This document shows, piece by piece, positions 44,362 through 53,930 of a stretch of DNA of 64,000 nt. The notes beneath the pieces are model-generated. The model searched no databases. It was not told where the DNA came from and saw only the letters and a list, made by a program, of their open reading frames with translations. How positions within the stretch are numbered: position 1 is the stretch's first letter; the number at the start of each line of letters is the position of its first letter. Made by a program: the position numbers and the translations under genes. The stretch comes from Longilinea arvoryzae (lineage in GTDB: Bacteria > Chloroflexota > Anaerolineae > Anaerolineales > Anaerolineaceae): NCBI RefSeq assembly GCF_001050235.1, contig NZ_DF967972.1, forward strand, positions 1,316,475 to 1,380,474, given 5' to 3'.

Positions 44362-45606
44362 ATGACCCTAAAACAACGCCTGGCCGGTTGGCTTCTGGAA
44401 TTCTATACGCTGATTCTGCGCGTGCTGCGCCGGGCAGACCGCAACTGGGCGCGGCCCGATTCGGTCATGCTGCTGCCGCCGACATCGCCGGGCAGCCTGG
44501 GCGATCAGGCCATCATGCGCGCCTCGGTCGGCGAGTTTCTCGCGCAGGGCGTGCGGCGTATCGTCGTTGTTTCGTATCAGGAGGATGACGATTGGCGCTA
44601 TTTGGCCGCGCCGCAGGTGGAGCTCCTGCCCATGCAGGATTACTTCGCCTATTCCGCCTGGCGCATGCGCTTCCGCTTCGCGTACCTGGCCAGCCGCCAG
44701 CGCCATTTCTATTTTTACGGCACCGATCAGATGGACGGTTTCTACCACGAAGCCTACCTGCTGAAACAGCTCGATCTGCTGCGCCTGGCGGCAAAGACCG
44801 GCACGCCGGGCACGATTGTCGGCTTCAGCTACAACAAGAAGCCCACCCCGAAAGCTGTTCAGGCGGTTCAGGACCTGCCCGCCAATGTGAGCCTGTGCGT
44901 ACGTGATCCCATTTCCCTCAAACGCGTGGCCCGGCACATCCACCGCAGGCTCGAGTTGACCGCCGATGCCGCCTTTTTGCTGCGCCCGGCCAAAGACAGC
45001 CCGACGCTGGCCGAACTGCGCACCTGGATGCAGAAACAGCGCGCGGATGGGCGGGTGCTGGTCGGAGTCAACCTGAATTATCTGTTCCTGAACCAGGTCG
45101 CGAACTTCTCGGTGGACGAACTGGTGCGGACCTATCGGGCGGCGTTGGCGGAAATGCAGGCCAGGCACGGCAACCTGAGTTTCCTGCTTCTGCCGCACGA
45201 CGCGCGCGGCGAGGTCAGCGACTTTGCCCTGGCCGGGGCGTTGCTGGCGTCCCTGCCCGAAGCGGACCGTCCGCGCTTCGCCTGCCTGCCGGATGCGATC
45301 CAGGCGGATGAGATCAAATCCGTGTGCGGCGAACTGGAAATTGTGCTCAGCGCGCGCATGCACGTGGCGATTGCCTGCCTGGGCATGGGCACGCCGGTAG
45401 CCTGCATGACCTACCAGGACAAGTTCGAAGGCCTGTACGAGCATTTCGGGCTGCCGGAGATGACCATCTCCCCCGAGCGGGCCCTGCAGCCGGGTGAGTT
45501 CGCCGGTTTCTTTCTGCCGCTGGTCCAGCGCCGGAGTGAATTGCGGGCCCTTATCCAGCGCGAATTGCCGCGCGTGATCGAGTTATCCAGGGCGAATTTT
45601 CAGTGA
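44362..45606 (+). CDS. Polysaccharide pyruvyl transferase family protein
   Basis: A 414-aa protein of the CsaB/WcaK-like pyruvyl transferase family: 'LLPPTSPGSLGDQAIM' near the N-terminus, 'YNKKPTPKAVQ', 'DPISLKRVARH' and 'SARMHVAIACLGMGTPVACMTYQDKFEGL' near the C-terminus. The family transfers pyruvate from phosphoenolpyruvate to form ketals on sugars; some members have other roles. A frame extension upstream overlaps wzt and is not used, because the ATG at 44362 fits the family and follows GAGAGAGGA. It overlaps the next gene by 4 bases (GTGA). Confidence 0.85.
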   Translation: MTLKQRLAGWLLEFYTLILRVLRRADRNWARPDSVMLLPPTSPGSLGDQAIMRASVGEFLAQGVRRIVVVSYQEDDDWRYLAAPQVELLPMQDYFAYSAWRMRFRFAYLASRQRHFYFYGTDQMDGFYHEAYLLKQLDLLRLAAKTGTPGTIVGFSYNKKPTPKAVQAVQDLPANVSLCVRDPISLKRVARHIHRRLELTADAAFLLRPAKDSPTLAELRTWMQKQRADGRVLVGVNLNYLFLNQVANFSVDELVRTYRAALAEMQARHGNLSFLLLPHDARGEVSDFALAGALLASLPEADRPRFACLPDAIQADEIKSVCGELEIVLSARMHVAIACLGMGTPVACMTYQDKFEGLYEHFGLPEMTISPERALQPGEFAGFFLPLVQRRSELRALIQRELPRVIELSRANFQ

Positions 45607-46886
45607 ACATTCTGGTCGTTTCCCCCATGCTGCCCTACCCGCCGGACAATGGCGGAGCCGCCCGGCTGTATAACCTGTACAGCCGGCTGGCGCGCCAGCA
45701 CGCCATCACCTGGATCTGCCCGGTCTGGGAGGGCGAGGAAGCCAACGTCCCCGGCGCGGAACAGTTCTGCCGGCAGGTGGTGCGTCTGCCGCTGGGCGAG
45801 CAGCGCCCACTGCCCGAGCGCGGCTGGGCCGGCCTGCTGAAAAAGGGAGTGGCTCACCTGCATTGGGAGCGCCTGTTCGTGTACTGTTTCGGTTACGTTC
45901 AGGCGCCGGGCATTTACTGGCTGCCGGCCACGCCGGAGCGCCTCGAAACCGTGGCGCAGACCTTCGCAGAAGGCGATTTCGATCTGGTGGTCAGCGAATT
46001 CGAAGGCAATGCTGAACTGATCCCGCCGACGTTGCGCGTCCCGCGCGTGCTCTCCACCCATAATGTCCTTTCCAGCATTTTCAACCGCATCCGCGGCGCG
46101 GGTACGGTCAGCCGGGAGGACCGTTTGTTCGCCGGGCTCGACCTGCAGAAAATCATCCGCTACGAAAAGAAGAATTACGCAGCTTATGACGGCGCCGTCG
46201 CGGTCTCGGCGGAAGACCAGCGCGTGCTACGCCAGCGCTGCCCGGCCCTGGCGGTGGAGATCATTCCGAACGGCGTGGATGTTGCCCGTTTCCACCCCGG
46301 AGACCTGCCGGTCGACGAGCATACGATGGTCTACGTGGGGAACTACAACTATCCTCCTAACGCGGATGCCGTCCTCTATTTTTGCCGTGAGATTTTTCCC
46401 CGGGTGCGCAGCCAGGAAAAGGACGCCCGCCTGGTGCTGGTCGGCGCCAACCCGCCGGCTGAACTGGCCGGCCTGGAGGGCGTGGAACGGGCCGGTTTTG
46501 CCGCCGATATTTCTCCATTCGTGCAGCGCGCCGGGATGATGGTGGTCCCGCTGCGGTTGGGCGGCGGATCGCGCCTCAAGATTCTGGATGGGCTGGCGAT
46601 GGGTAAGGCCATCGTCTCGACGACCATCGGCGCGGAGGGCCTGAACGTCACCCATGGCGAGAACATCTGGCTGGCCGACCAGCCGGAGGATTTTGCCGCT
46701 GCCGCGCTGCGCCTGATGGCCGATCCGCAGACCCGCGAGCGCCTGGGCGCCAACGGGCGGGCTCTGGTTGAACTCGCATACGACTGGAACATCCTGGCCG
46801 GACGCATGAATGCCTGGTTCGAGCAGGTGGTCCGCGAATATCACGCCCGCGCGCAAAAATCGGAGAGGCAACGTGCCCAAGGTTAG
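45603..46886 (+). CDS. Glycosyltransferase, GT4-type
   Basis: A 427-aa GT-B protein: N-terminal 'VVSPMLPYPPDNGGAARLYNL', central 'EIIPNGVDVARFHPG', and the donor-site region 'SPFVQRAGMMVVPLRLGGGSRLKILDGLAMGKAIVSTTIGAEGL'. This resembles sugar transferases that act in the cytoplasm in glycan chain building. The GTG start overlaps the preceding stop. It shares the 'GGG(S/T)RLKILE/D..A' pattern with the GT at 57022, so the two are related. Donor and acceptor are unknown. Confidence 0.88.
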   Translation: MNILVVSPMLPYPPDNGGAARLYNLYSRLARQHAITWICPVWEGEEANVPGAEQFCRQVVRLPLGEQRPLPERGWAGLLKKGVAHLHWERLFVYCFGYVQAPGIYWLPATPERLETVAQTFAEGDFDLVVSEFEGNAELIPPTLRVPRVLSTHNVLSSIFNRIRGAGTVSREDRLFAGLDLQKIIRYEKKNYAAYDGAVAVSAEDQRVLRQRCPALAVEIIPNGVDVARFHPGDLPVDEHTMVYVGNYNYPPNADAVLYFCREIFPRVRSQEKDARLVLVGANPPAELAGLEGVERAGFAADISPFVQRAGMMVVPLRLGGGSRLKILDGLAMGKAIVSTTIGAEGLNVTHGENIWLADQPEDFAAAALRLMADPQTRERLGANGRALVELAYDWNILAGRMNAWFEQVVREYHARAQKSERQRAQG

Positions 46887-48102
46887 CATCATCATCCCAA
46901 CCTACAACAGCGCTCGTTTTCTGCCGGCCACTCTGCAGAGCGTGCTCGCCCAGACCTACCGCGATTATGAAATCCTTGTGGTGGACGATGGTTCCACGGA
47001 TGATACTCCCGCGGTCCTGCAGCCCTACCGCTATGAGATCACCTATATTCATCAGGAGAACAAGGAACGGTCCGCGGCGCGCAACAACGCAATTGACCAG
47101 GCCAGCGGCGAATACGTCGCCTTTCTCGATTCGGACGACCTTTGGGCGCCGGAAAAGTTGAAACGCCAGGTGGCCGTGCTGGACGCTCATCCTGAGGTGG
47201 CACTGGTCTATTGCCAGGCGCGCTATATCGATGAGAACGGCCAGCCAACCGCCTTCTGCGGCGATTGGATCGACGGGCCCAAGGGCGACGAGCTGGTCAT
47301 CGCGGATTATTTCGAAGCCCTGCTGGGCGGGAATGTCATCTCGGGCGGGGGCTCGACTTCGATGGTCAGGCGGTGGATGCTGAACCAGGTCGGGCCGTTC
47401 GATGTGACGTTGAACCACGGCGAGGATTGGGACGTCTGGCTGAGGCTTTCCCGCCTGGGACCCTTTGCGTATCTACCCGAGCCGCTGACCTCATACCGGG
47501 TCTATGGGTGGAAGCGGCTGCTCACCCACCAATCCACGTCCCAGGCCATCGAGCAGCACCTGCGCGTGATCGATAAGAACATGGCCGGGTGGGACGGCGA
47601 TCCGGTGCGGGGTGAAAGGCTGCGCAAGAATGCCATGCGCGGCGCTTACCTGCTGGCCGCATTGGGGGGTTATCAACTGGGTAATTTCGCCAGCGCGATG
47701 GATTCCCTGGCCAGAGCGGTTCAATTGGATCCAAATCTGGGCGCAGAACAGGAAATCCTGTGGCTGGCCGTCGACCGCGCCAAGATCATCGAGCGCGCGA
47801 GTGGATCATACGCCGAAGCCATCGGTTTCATGGACAACGTTTTCGATCATTTGCCGCCCGAGCTTTCCGGCCTGCGCATTTCCCGCCGTCAGGCCGCCGG
47901 GTGGTTGTACATCAGCGGGGCGTTCGAACAGCACCAGCAGCGCAACGATGCCAGGGCGCGCCGTTTGTTGGTCAGCGGACTGCTGCGCGCTCCGCGGGCG
48001 CTGCGCAACCGGGGTGTGCTTTCCATCCTGGCGGATGTGAGCCTTGGGCGGCCGCTGGCTGCGTTTCTCAAGGGTCATCCCGATGAAGAAAAAGCGGCCT
48101 GA
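46873..48102 (+). CDS. Family 2 glycosyltransferase with C-terminal helical extension
   Basis: A 409-aa protein. The first about 220 residues are a GT-A domain (SIIIPTYNSARF, VVDDGSTDDT, the DSDD metal site, and 'HGEDWDVWLRLSRLG'). The last about 180 residues are helical with TPR-like spacing ('GNFASAMDSLARAVQLDPNL'). The GTG at 46873 is preferred because it is followed at once by the GT2 N-terminus and preceded by GGAGAGG; it overlaps the previous gene by 14 bases. A paralogue of the same build follows directly. Confidence 0.87.
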   Translation: MPKVSIIIPTYNSARFLPATLQSVLAQTYRDYEILVVDDGSTDDTPAVLQPYRYEITYIHQENKERSAARNNAIDQASGEYVAFLDSDDLWAPEKLKRQVAVLDAHPEVALVYCQARYIDENGQPTAFCGDWIDGPKGDELVIADYFEALLGGNVISGGGSTSMVRRWMLNQVGPFDVTLNHGEDWDVWLRLSRLGPFAYLPEPLTSYRVYGWKRLLTHQSTSQAIEQHLRVIDKNMAGWDGDPVRGERLRKNAMRGAYLLAALGGYQLGNFASAMDSLARAVQLDPNLGAEQEILWLAVDRAKIIERASGSYAEAIGFMDNVFDHLPPELSGLRISRRQAAGWLYISGAFEQHQQRNDARARRLLVSGLLRAPRALRNRGVLSILADVSLGRPLAAFLKGHPDEEKAA

Positions 48103-48119
48103 GACAGGGGTAAAAAGCT

Positions 48120-49259
48120 GTGCCAAAGGTTAGCGTTATCATCCCTTCTTACAATCGAGCCGATATGGTGCTGGATGCCGTGCGCAGCGTCCAGGCGCAG
48201 ACCTTCACCGATTGGGAACTGATCGTGGTAGATGACGGCTCGAAGGATAACACCCGTGAGGTGATTGGCGAGGTGGCCGACCAGCGCATCCGCTATATCT
48301 ATCAGGAGAACAAGGGGCTGCCTGGTGCGCGCAATACGGGCATTCGCAATGCGCGCGGCGAATGGATTGCTTTTTTGGATTCGGATGACGCTTTCCTGCC
48401 CGGGAAGCTGGCGGCGCAGTTGGCGGTGATGCAGGCCCGCCCCGGGCTGGGGCTGCTGGCGGCGGGTTTTATCGAAACGGATCGCGAGCTGCGCCCGCTG
48501 CGCGAGATGCGTCCCTGGGAAAATCAACCCACATTGACGCTGTTGGATTGGGTGCGGGGCTGCCCCATCTGCCCGGGCGCGCCGCTGGTGCGCAAATCCT
48601 GGTTGGAAAAAGCCGGCCTGTTCGACGAGCGCATGCCGTTCGTCGAGGATTGGGACCTGTGGCTGCGTATGGCTTACCTGGGCTGCCCGATGGATTGGCT
48701 GCCGGTTCCGGTGTGCTATTACCGCATTCACGGCGGCAACATGGTGCGGCAGGCCGTTCTGATGAAGAACGGGATGCTGACCCTGTTCGATAAGCTGTAT
48801 TCGCACGAGGACCTGCCTGCCGAGGTACTGGCCCTGCGGGACCAGGCGTACGCCAACGCTTACCTCAACGGAGCGGCGCGGGCGTATGCCGGCAAAGACC
48901 CCGGAGAAGGCTGCACCTCATTGAGCAAGGCGCTGCGATTCGATCCGGATCTCCTGCAGGGCCGCCCGCCGCGAGCCTTGAGTTCGCTGATTTCTTTCGC
49001 GCTTTCCCCTTTATGTGGGGATGCGCCGGGATTCTTAAACAGCATGCTGGATGCGCTGCCGCCTGAGGCAAGCGGGTGGACCCGGCGCCAGGCCTTCGGC
49101 GCGTTTCACGCCGTGCGGGCTTTCGAAGCCGCGCGCTACGGCCATCCGGATACGATTTTCCGCGATGCCGCAGCGGCGGTGTGGCAGGATCCATCCTGGC
49201 TGGCCAACCGCGGGTTGATCGCGATCGCGCTGCGGTCCCTGCTCGGGTTGAAGGACTGA
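48120..49259 (+). CDS. Family 2 glycosyltransferase, paralogue of the preceding gene
   Basis: A 379-aa protein with the same plan as its upstream neighbour: a GT-A domain (SVIIPSYNRADM, VVDDGSKDNT, DSDDAF, 'VEDWDLWLRMAYLG') and a C-terminal helical extension ('YAGKDPGEGCTSLSKALRFDPDL'). The conserved N-terminus 'MPKVS' supports GTG starts in both. The pair probably arose by tandem duplication and may add successive sugars. The specificity is unknown. Confidence 0.87.
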   Translation: MPKVSVIIPSYNRADMVLDAVRSVQAQTFTDWELIVVDDGSKDNTREVIGEVADQRIRYIYQENKGLPGARNTGIRNARGEWIAFLDSDDAFLPGKLAAQLAVMQARPGLGLLAAGFIETDRELRPLREMRPWENQPTLTLLDWVRGCPICPGAPLVRKSWLEKAGLFDERMPFVEDWDLWLRMAYLGCPMDWLPVPVCYYRIHGGNMVRQAVLMKNGMLTLFDKLYSHEDLPAEVLALRDQAYANAYLNGAARAYAGKDPGEGCTSLSKALRFDPDLLQGRPPRALSSLISFALSPLCGDAPGFLNSMLDALPPEASGWTRRQAFGAFHAVRAFEAARYGHPDTIFRDAAAAVWQDPSWLANRGLIAIALRSLLGLKD

Positions 49260-49295
49260 ACCCCGTACTCGATTTCATTTCGGAAAAGGATGCAC

Positions 49296-50438
49296 ATGGC
49301 AAAAGCATTGGTGACCGGTGGGGCAGGCTTCGTGGGTTCGCATATCGTCGACCGTCTCTTGCAGGACGGTTATGCCGTGCGCATTCTGGATGCGCTGGAT
49401 GAACGCGTGCATCCCAACGGAAAGCCGGTCTGGGTTTCCAATGAAGCCGAGTTCGTTCAGGGGGATGTGCGCGACCCGCAGACCGTGGCCAGGGCGCTGC
49501 AGGGCGTGCAGGTCGTCTTCCACGAGGCGGCTTATCAGGATTACATGCCCGATTTCAGCCGGTTCCTGCACGTCAACAGCGTCAGTACGGCCTTGATTTT
49601 CGAATCGATCCTGGCCAACCACCTGGAGGTCGAAAAGGTCATCGTTGCCTCCAGCCAGGCGGTCTACGGCGAAGGCCAGTACTGCTGTATGAATCCAACC
49701 TGCGCGATGAAGGGGCAGATCGTTCAGCCCCCCACGCGCGGCCAGGGACAGATGCAGACCGGCCAATGGGAAATTCTGTGCGAGCTCTGCGGCCAACCGA
49801 TGGAAGCGCTGCGCCTGCGGGAAGAATATGCCAATCCATACAATGCCTATGCCATCAGCAAGTTCGCGGAAGAACTGGCCGCGGTCCGGTTGGGAAGATT
49901 GCACGACATTCCGAGTGTCGCGCTGCGCTATTCGATCGTTCAGGGGCCGCGCCAGTCCCTTTTCAACCAGTATTCGGGAATCTGCCGCATTTTCTCGCTG
50001 CGGCTGCTGAATGATCTGCCCCCCGTCATTTATGAAGACGGCCGCCAGACTCGCGATTTCACCCACATCCAGGACGTGGTGGATGCCAATATGGCCGTGC
50101 TGCGAGATCCGCGGGCTGATTTTCAGGTTTTCAACGTTGGCAGCGGGCAGTCCCTGGCGGTTCTGGATTACGCCAGGACGCTGATCCGCAAGCTGGGAAA
50201 ATCCATTCCTCCGCTGGTTCCCGGCGAATTCCGGGTGGGCGACAACCGCAACAGCGTTTCGGATATCTCGCGCCTGCAGTCCCTGGGATGGCGGCCCCGG
50301 CACGGCATCGAAGATATCCTGGACGATTACCTGGGATGGATACGCCAACAGGACAGCCTCGAAAGTTATTTTCGGGACGCCGAGAATTTGATGAAGCAAG
50401 CCGGTGTCGTTCAAAAAGTACTGACCCAGTCAGCATGA
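49296..50438 (+). CDS. SDR sugar epimerase with a zinc-ribbon-like insert (TDP-rhamnose 4-epimerase-like)
   Basis: A 380-aa extended SDR: TGGAGFVGSH (7-16), YxxxK in YAISK (Tyr185, Lys189), and 'YEDGRQTRDFTHIQDV'. An insert after 'VYGEGQY' has Cys131-x4-Cys136 and Cys162-x2-Cys165, which looks like a zinc ribbon. The stretches 'GPRQSLFNQYSGICRIF' and 'LNDLPPVIYEDG' resemble TDP-L-rhamnose 4-epimerases of the WbiB type, so the product may be 6-deoxy-L-talose; that is inference. The second ATG (49296) is preferred over 49290, as AAAAGGA covers the first. Confidence 0.83.
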   Translation: MAKALVTGGAGFVGSHIVDRLLQDGYAVRILDALDERVHPNGKPVWVSNEAEFVQGDVRDPQTVARALQGVQVVFHEAAYQDYMPDFSRFLHVNSVSTALIFESILANHLEVEKVIVASSQAVYGEGQYCCMNPTCAMKGQIVQPPTRGQGQMQTGQWEILCELCGQPMEALRLREEYANPYNAYAISKFAEELAAVRLGRLHDIPSVALRYSIVQGPRQSLFNQYSGICRIFSLRLLNDLPPVIYEDGRQTRDFTHIQDVVDANMAVLRDPRADFQVFNVGSGQSLAVLDYARTLIRKLGKSIPPLVPGEFRVGDNRNSVSDISRLQSLGWRPRHGIEDILDDYLGWIRQQDSLESYFRDAENLMKQAGVVQKVLTQSA

Positions 50439-50487
50439 GAATACCAGACCCGGGCCGGCGATCAGGTTTACAAAAGGAAAGCTACTC

Positions 50488-51759
50488 ATGATCCAGAAAC
50501 CATTTGCAATGGATCGACGCAGTGTCCAGGCCGGCATTCTGGCTTTGATCGTGTTGCTGGGATTAGGCCTGCGGGTTGCCTACCTGTTCATCTCCGGTTC
50601 TTGGGGCGCGCCTCCCGCGGATGACGGCATTGAGTACCAGATTTTGGCCGGCAATCTGGCGGCCGGCAAGGGCTATGTGACGCCTGCGGGGGACGCGTAT
50701 ATTTTTCGACCGCCCGGTTACCCCTTCTTCCTGGCGGTCGTGTACGCCGTGACCGGCCCGAATCCGGATGCAGCGCGCCTGGCCAATGCCCTGGTGAGCG
50801 CGCTGGCCTGCCTGCCCATCTACGGCTTCGCCCGCCGCCTGTGGAACTGGAAAGCCGGCCTCATTGCCGCGGCCGGACTCGCCTTTCACCCGCTGCTGAT
50901 CTACCTGGTCGGGCTGATCTACCCCGAGTCGTTGACGGTTTTTCTGGTTGCTTTAAGTTTCTACCTGACCCTGGTCGCCCGCCAATCGTCCCGGGCCTGG
51001 CCCTTGCTCCTGCTGGCCGCGACCCTGGCGGAATTGATTTACGTGCGACCCAATCTCCTGATCTGGGTACTGGCGCTGATTCTTTGGGCGCTGGCTGCTT
51101 TCCGGACGCCACGCAGCCGGGTCCGGGCGGCCGTGATCGTGATCGGGGGCGCTGTGTTATTGATTGCCCCCTGGTCGCTGCGCAATGCCATCGCATTTGG
51201 CGAATTCACCTGGATGTCCACCAATGGCGGGGTGACTTTTTGGGCAAGCAACAATCCGCTGGCGGACGGCGGCTGGATCGAGCCAAGCGCAGCGACCTGG
51301 CAGGGCGCCGACCCGCCGGCCGACCTGCGCGGCTGGCCGGACCTGACCCCGCAGGAAAGCGAGCGCCGTTTTCAGGCCCGGGGCATGCAATGGGTTCGCG
51401 AGAATCCGGGGGCTTTCCTGGCCCTGATGCCCAGGAAACTGGCCCGTGCCTTCGAATTGAGTTTCGGCAATGAAAGCCGGCAGCTCAATCTGCCGGGCGC
51501 CGTGCAATGGCTGTATTATGGCTTCCTGGGGGTATGCCTGTTGGGCGCAATCGTCTCCTGGCGCCAGTGGCGCGACCTGCTGCCGCTCTACCTGCTGACG
51601 CTGGTCTTCCTGGCTTCCACGGTGGTGTATTACGGGTCGACGCGCCAGACGACGATGCTGATCCCGGTGATGATCGTATTCGCCGCGAAGGCCATCCTGT
51701 GGGCCGTGGAGAGTCTGCTGCGCATCGGGCGCAAAAATCCGGTTGTTGTTCCATCCTGA
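50488..51759 (+). CDS. GT39-family membrane glycosyltransferase
   Basis: A 423-aa protein with many hydrophobic helices. The first extracytoplasmic loop has 'DDGIEYQILAGNLAAGKGY', the Asp/Glu motif of PMT_2 (GT39) enzymes, followed by 'FRPPGYPFFLAVVY'. The family uses polyprenyl-phosphate sugars as donors on the outer face. It is one of four related genes in the window (also at 40604, 51779 and 63042). Confidence 0.85.
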   Translation: MIQKPFAMDRRSVQAGILALIVLLGLGLRVAYLFISGSWGAPPADDGIEYQILAGNLAAGKGYVTPAGDAYIFRPPGYPFFLAVVYAVTGPNPDAARLANALVSALACLPIYGFARRLWNWKAGLIAAAGLAFHPLLIYLVGLIYPESLTVFLVALSFYLTLVARQSSRAWPLLLLAATLAELIYVRPNLLIWVLALILWALAAFRTPRSRVRAAVIVIGGAVLLIAPWSLRNAIAFGEFTWMSTNGGVTFWASNNPLADGGWIEPSAATWQGADPPADLRGWPDLTPQESERRFQARGMQWVRENPGAFLALMPRKLARAFELSFGNESRQLNLPGAVQWLYYGFLGVCLLGAIVSWRQWRDLLPLYLLTLVFLASTVVYYGSTRQTTMLIPVMIVFAAKAILWAVESLLRIGRKNPVVVPS

Positions 51760-51778
51760 GCAGGCAGGCGGGTTTCGA

Positions 51779-53047
51779 TTGTTGACTTCTCTGAAAAACA
51801 AATCCTGGATCGCGGCCAACTGGGGTCTGATTCTGATCCTGAGCGGCGCGGTCGTGTTGCGCGTCGGGGTCGCGGTATATCTCGGCAACAGCCCTTCCCA
51901 GATGCCGGGCATCTATGACGAAGTCTCTTATCACACGCTGGCCCTGCGCCTGATGGAAGGGTACGGCTACAGCTTCCCGGAAAACTGGTATCCATTCACC
52001 CTGGCGAATACGCCCACGGCGCACTGGTCGTTCCTTTACCCGCTGTATCTGGTGGGGGTCTACCGCCTGTTCGAGCCTGGCGTCCTGGCAGCCCGTCTGA
52101 TCCAGGCCGTAATCGGCGGGGCCGGGATGGGTTGGTTGATCCATCGGATCGGAACACGCCTGGCCGGTCAACGGGTTGGCCTGGCCGGGACCGGGCTTTT
52201 CGCGGTGTACGGTTACTGGATCTATTACAACGCCGCCCTCATGACCGAGACCTTTTTCACGCTGGCGCTGCTGGTGGCATTGGATCGGGCGCTGGCACTG
52301 CAGGAAAAACAGACCCTGCGGCGCTGGGCCGGGCTGGGCGCGGCGCTTGGCGTCGCCAGCCTGTCGCGCCAGACTGCCCTCTTCCTCATCCCGGTATTCC
52401 TGGCCTGGCTGGCCTGGACGTTGCGGCGCAGCATCCAATGGCGCGGACTGGCGATGGCTGCGTTGCTCCCGGCCGTTTTTATCGCGCCGGTGACCCTGCG
52501 CAACCAGCGCGTTTATCACCAGTTTCTGCTGCTCAATTCGAACTCGGGCTATGCCTGGTACGCCTCGGTCAACCCGGGCCTGGGAACTCGTTGGGATGCG
52601 GATAAGGTGGTAGTGCCGGTGCCGGATGGACTGGCCGGGCTCAACGAGGCCCAACTCGACCGCGAGCTTTCGCGGCGCGCCCTGAACACTGTCCTGGCGG
52701 ATCCGGGCCGCATCGCCGCCCTGACGATATCCAAAGCCCTGGATCAGTTCCGGTTCTGGCCTTCGCCCCAATCCGGCGGGTTCAGCAACCTGATCCGGGT
52801 GGGCTCTTTTGGATGGTATTTGCCGCTGATGCTGGCTGGATGGGTCCCGTCGGCGCGGCGCTGGCGGGTTTATCTGCCGGTTTATCTGGCGGCAGTCGTC
52901 CTGAGCGCGGTGCACATCCTCACCTGGCCGGCAGCCCGTTACCGCCTGCCCGTGGATGCGCTGATGATGCCGGCGGCCGGATTGGCGCTCGTGGCACTGA
53001 TGGATTGGATCACATCTCGAACCCGACGGCGCGCCGTCGCAGCCTAG
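51779..53047 (+). CDS. GT39-family membrane glycosyltransferase, paralogue
   Basis: A protein of about 422 aa with many membrane helices and the active-site loop 'YDEVSYHTLALRLMEGYGYSF', then 'TPTAHWSFLYPLYLVGVY'. It is clearly closer to the gene at 63042 (which has 'NEPTAHWSFLYTLYLVGVY') than to the GT39 gene just upstream. The start is uncertain: adjacent TTG codons at 51779 and 51782 follow AGGCGGG, while an earlier TTG (51743) overlaps the previous gene. Confidence 0.82.
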   Translation: MLTSLKNKSWIAANWGLILILSGAVVLRVGVAVYLGNSPSQMPGIYDEVSYHTLALRLMEGYGYSFPENWYPFTLANTPTAHWSFLYPLYLVGVYRLFEPGVLAARLIQAVIGGAGMGWLIHRIGTRLAGQRVGLAGTGLFAVYGYWIYYNAALMTETFFTLALLVALDRALALQEKQTLRRWAGLGAALGVASLSRQTALFLIPVFLAWLAWTLRRSIQWRGLAMAALLPAVFIAPVTLRNQRVYHQFLLLNSNSGYAWYASVNPGLGTRWDADKVVVPVPDGLAGLNEAQLDRELSRRALNTVLADPGRIAALTISKALDQFRFWPSPQSGGFSNLIRVGSFGWYLPLMLAGWVPSARRWRVYLPVYLAAVVLSAVHILTWPAARYRLPVDALMMPAAGLALVALMDWITSRTRRRAVAA

Positions 53048-53078
53048 GGATGGGCTTTCTGGAGACCGTTGAACAAGG

Positions 53079-53930
53079 ATGAATTTGGAACACATTTACC
53101 TCTCCCCCCACCTCGACGACGCTGTCTATTCCTGCGGCGGGCGGATTTTCAACCAGCGCCAATCCGGCCAGGCCGTGCGTGTGATCACCATTTGCGCCGG
53201 GCAGGCGGATGCGGTCTGGTTCTCGCCATTCGCGCAAGAATATCATCATCTGTGGGGCGATCCACCCGACCCGGTCGGGCTGCGTTTGGAGGAGGATCGC
53301 CGCGCGCTGGCGGTTTGGAATGTCGCGGGTATTTACTGGCCGACTCCTGACAGCATCTACCGCTTCCTGAACGATCTCCCGGTCTATCCAAACCAGACTG
53401 CTTTATTCAGCCCGCCGCATCAACAGGAGGCGCACGGCCTGCTGATGGAATGGATGCAGCGGTGGGAAGCGCTGGATTTGAATCTTCATGATGTCCGGCT
53501 GTATGCCCCCCTGGCTGCGGGCCGGCATGTCGATCATGTGCTCGTGAACCGGTTTGCCCGTCTGCTGGAAAATCTGGGTTGGAGTGTGTGGTATTACGAG
53601 GATTTCCCGCATGCTTATGATCGCGCCACACTAGATGCCGCCCTGGCGACGTTCGGCCCGGCGACTCGCACGGCGCACACCGAAAGGATCGACCTGCAGG
53701 CCAAGCTGACCGCCATGCTGGTTTATTCCTCCCAGGTCAGTATGATGTTCGGGGACGCGGACGGTTTGAAGGCGCGGGTGCGCGATTTTACGGCCGATCG
53801 CGCGGTTGCCATTGATTTCGGCGAGCGCATGCGCTGGTTGCTGGCCGGGGCCGGCGGGCGGCGCGAGCGGCTCTGGCGCTCGATCTTTGGCTATCACGCC
53901 TTTGCCGAACGCTACTGGAGCATCGAATGA
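53079..53930 (+). CDS. PIG-L family N-deacetylase
   Basis: A 283-aa protein with 'LSPHLDDAVYSCGG' (the zinc-binding PHxDD motif, His11, Asp13, Asp14) and a later His-x-x-His in 'GRHVDHVL', the signature of the GlcNAc-PI/LmbE-type deacetylases. These remove N-acetyl groups from amino sugars. In glycan loci they may act on a precursor sugar or on the chain. The gene overlaps the following GT2 gene by four bases (ATGA). Confidence 0.88.
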   Translation: MNLEHIYLSPHLDDAVYSCGGRIFNQRQSGQAVRVITICAGQADAVWFSPFAQEYHHLWGDPPDPVGLRLEEDRRALAVWNVAGIYWPTPDSIYRFLNDLPVYPNQTALFSPPHQQEAHGLLMEWMQRWEALDLNLHDVRLYAPLAAGRHVDHVLVNRFARLLENLGWSVWYYEDFPHAYDRATLDAALATFGPATRTAHTERIDLQAKLTAMLVYSSQVSMMFGDADGLKARVRDFTADRAVAIDFGERMRWLLAGAGGRRERLWRSIFGYHAFAERYWSIE

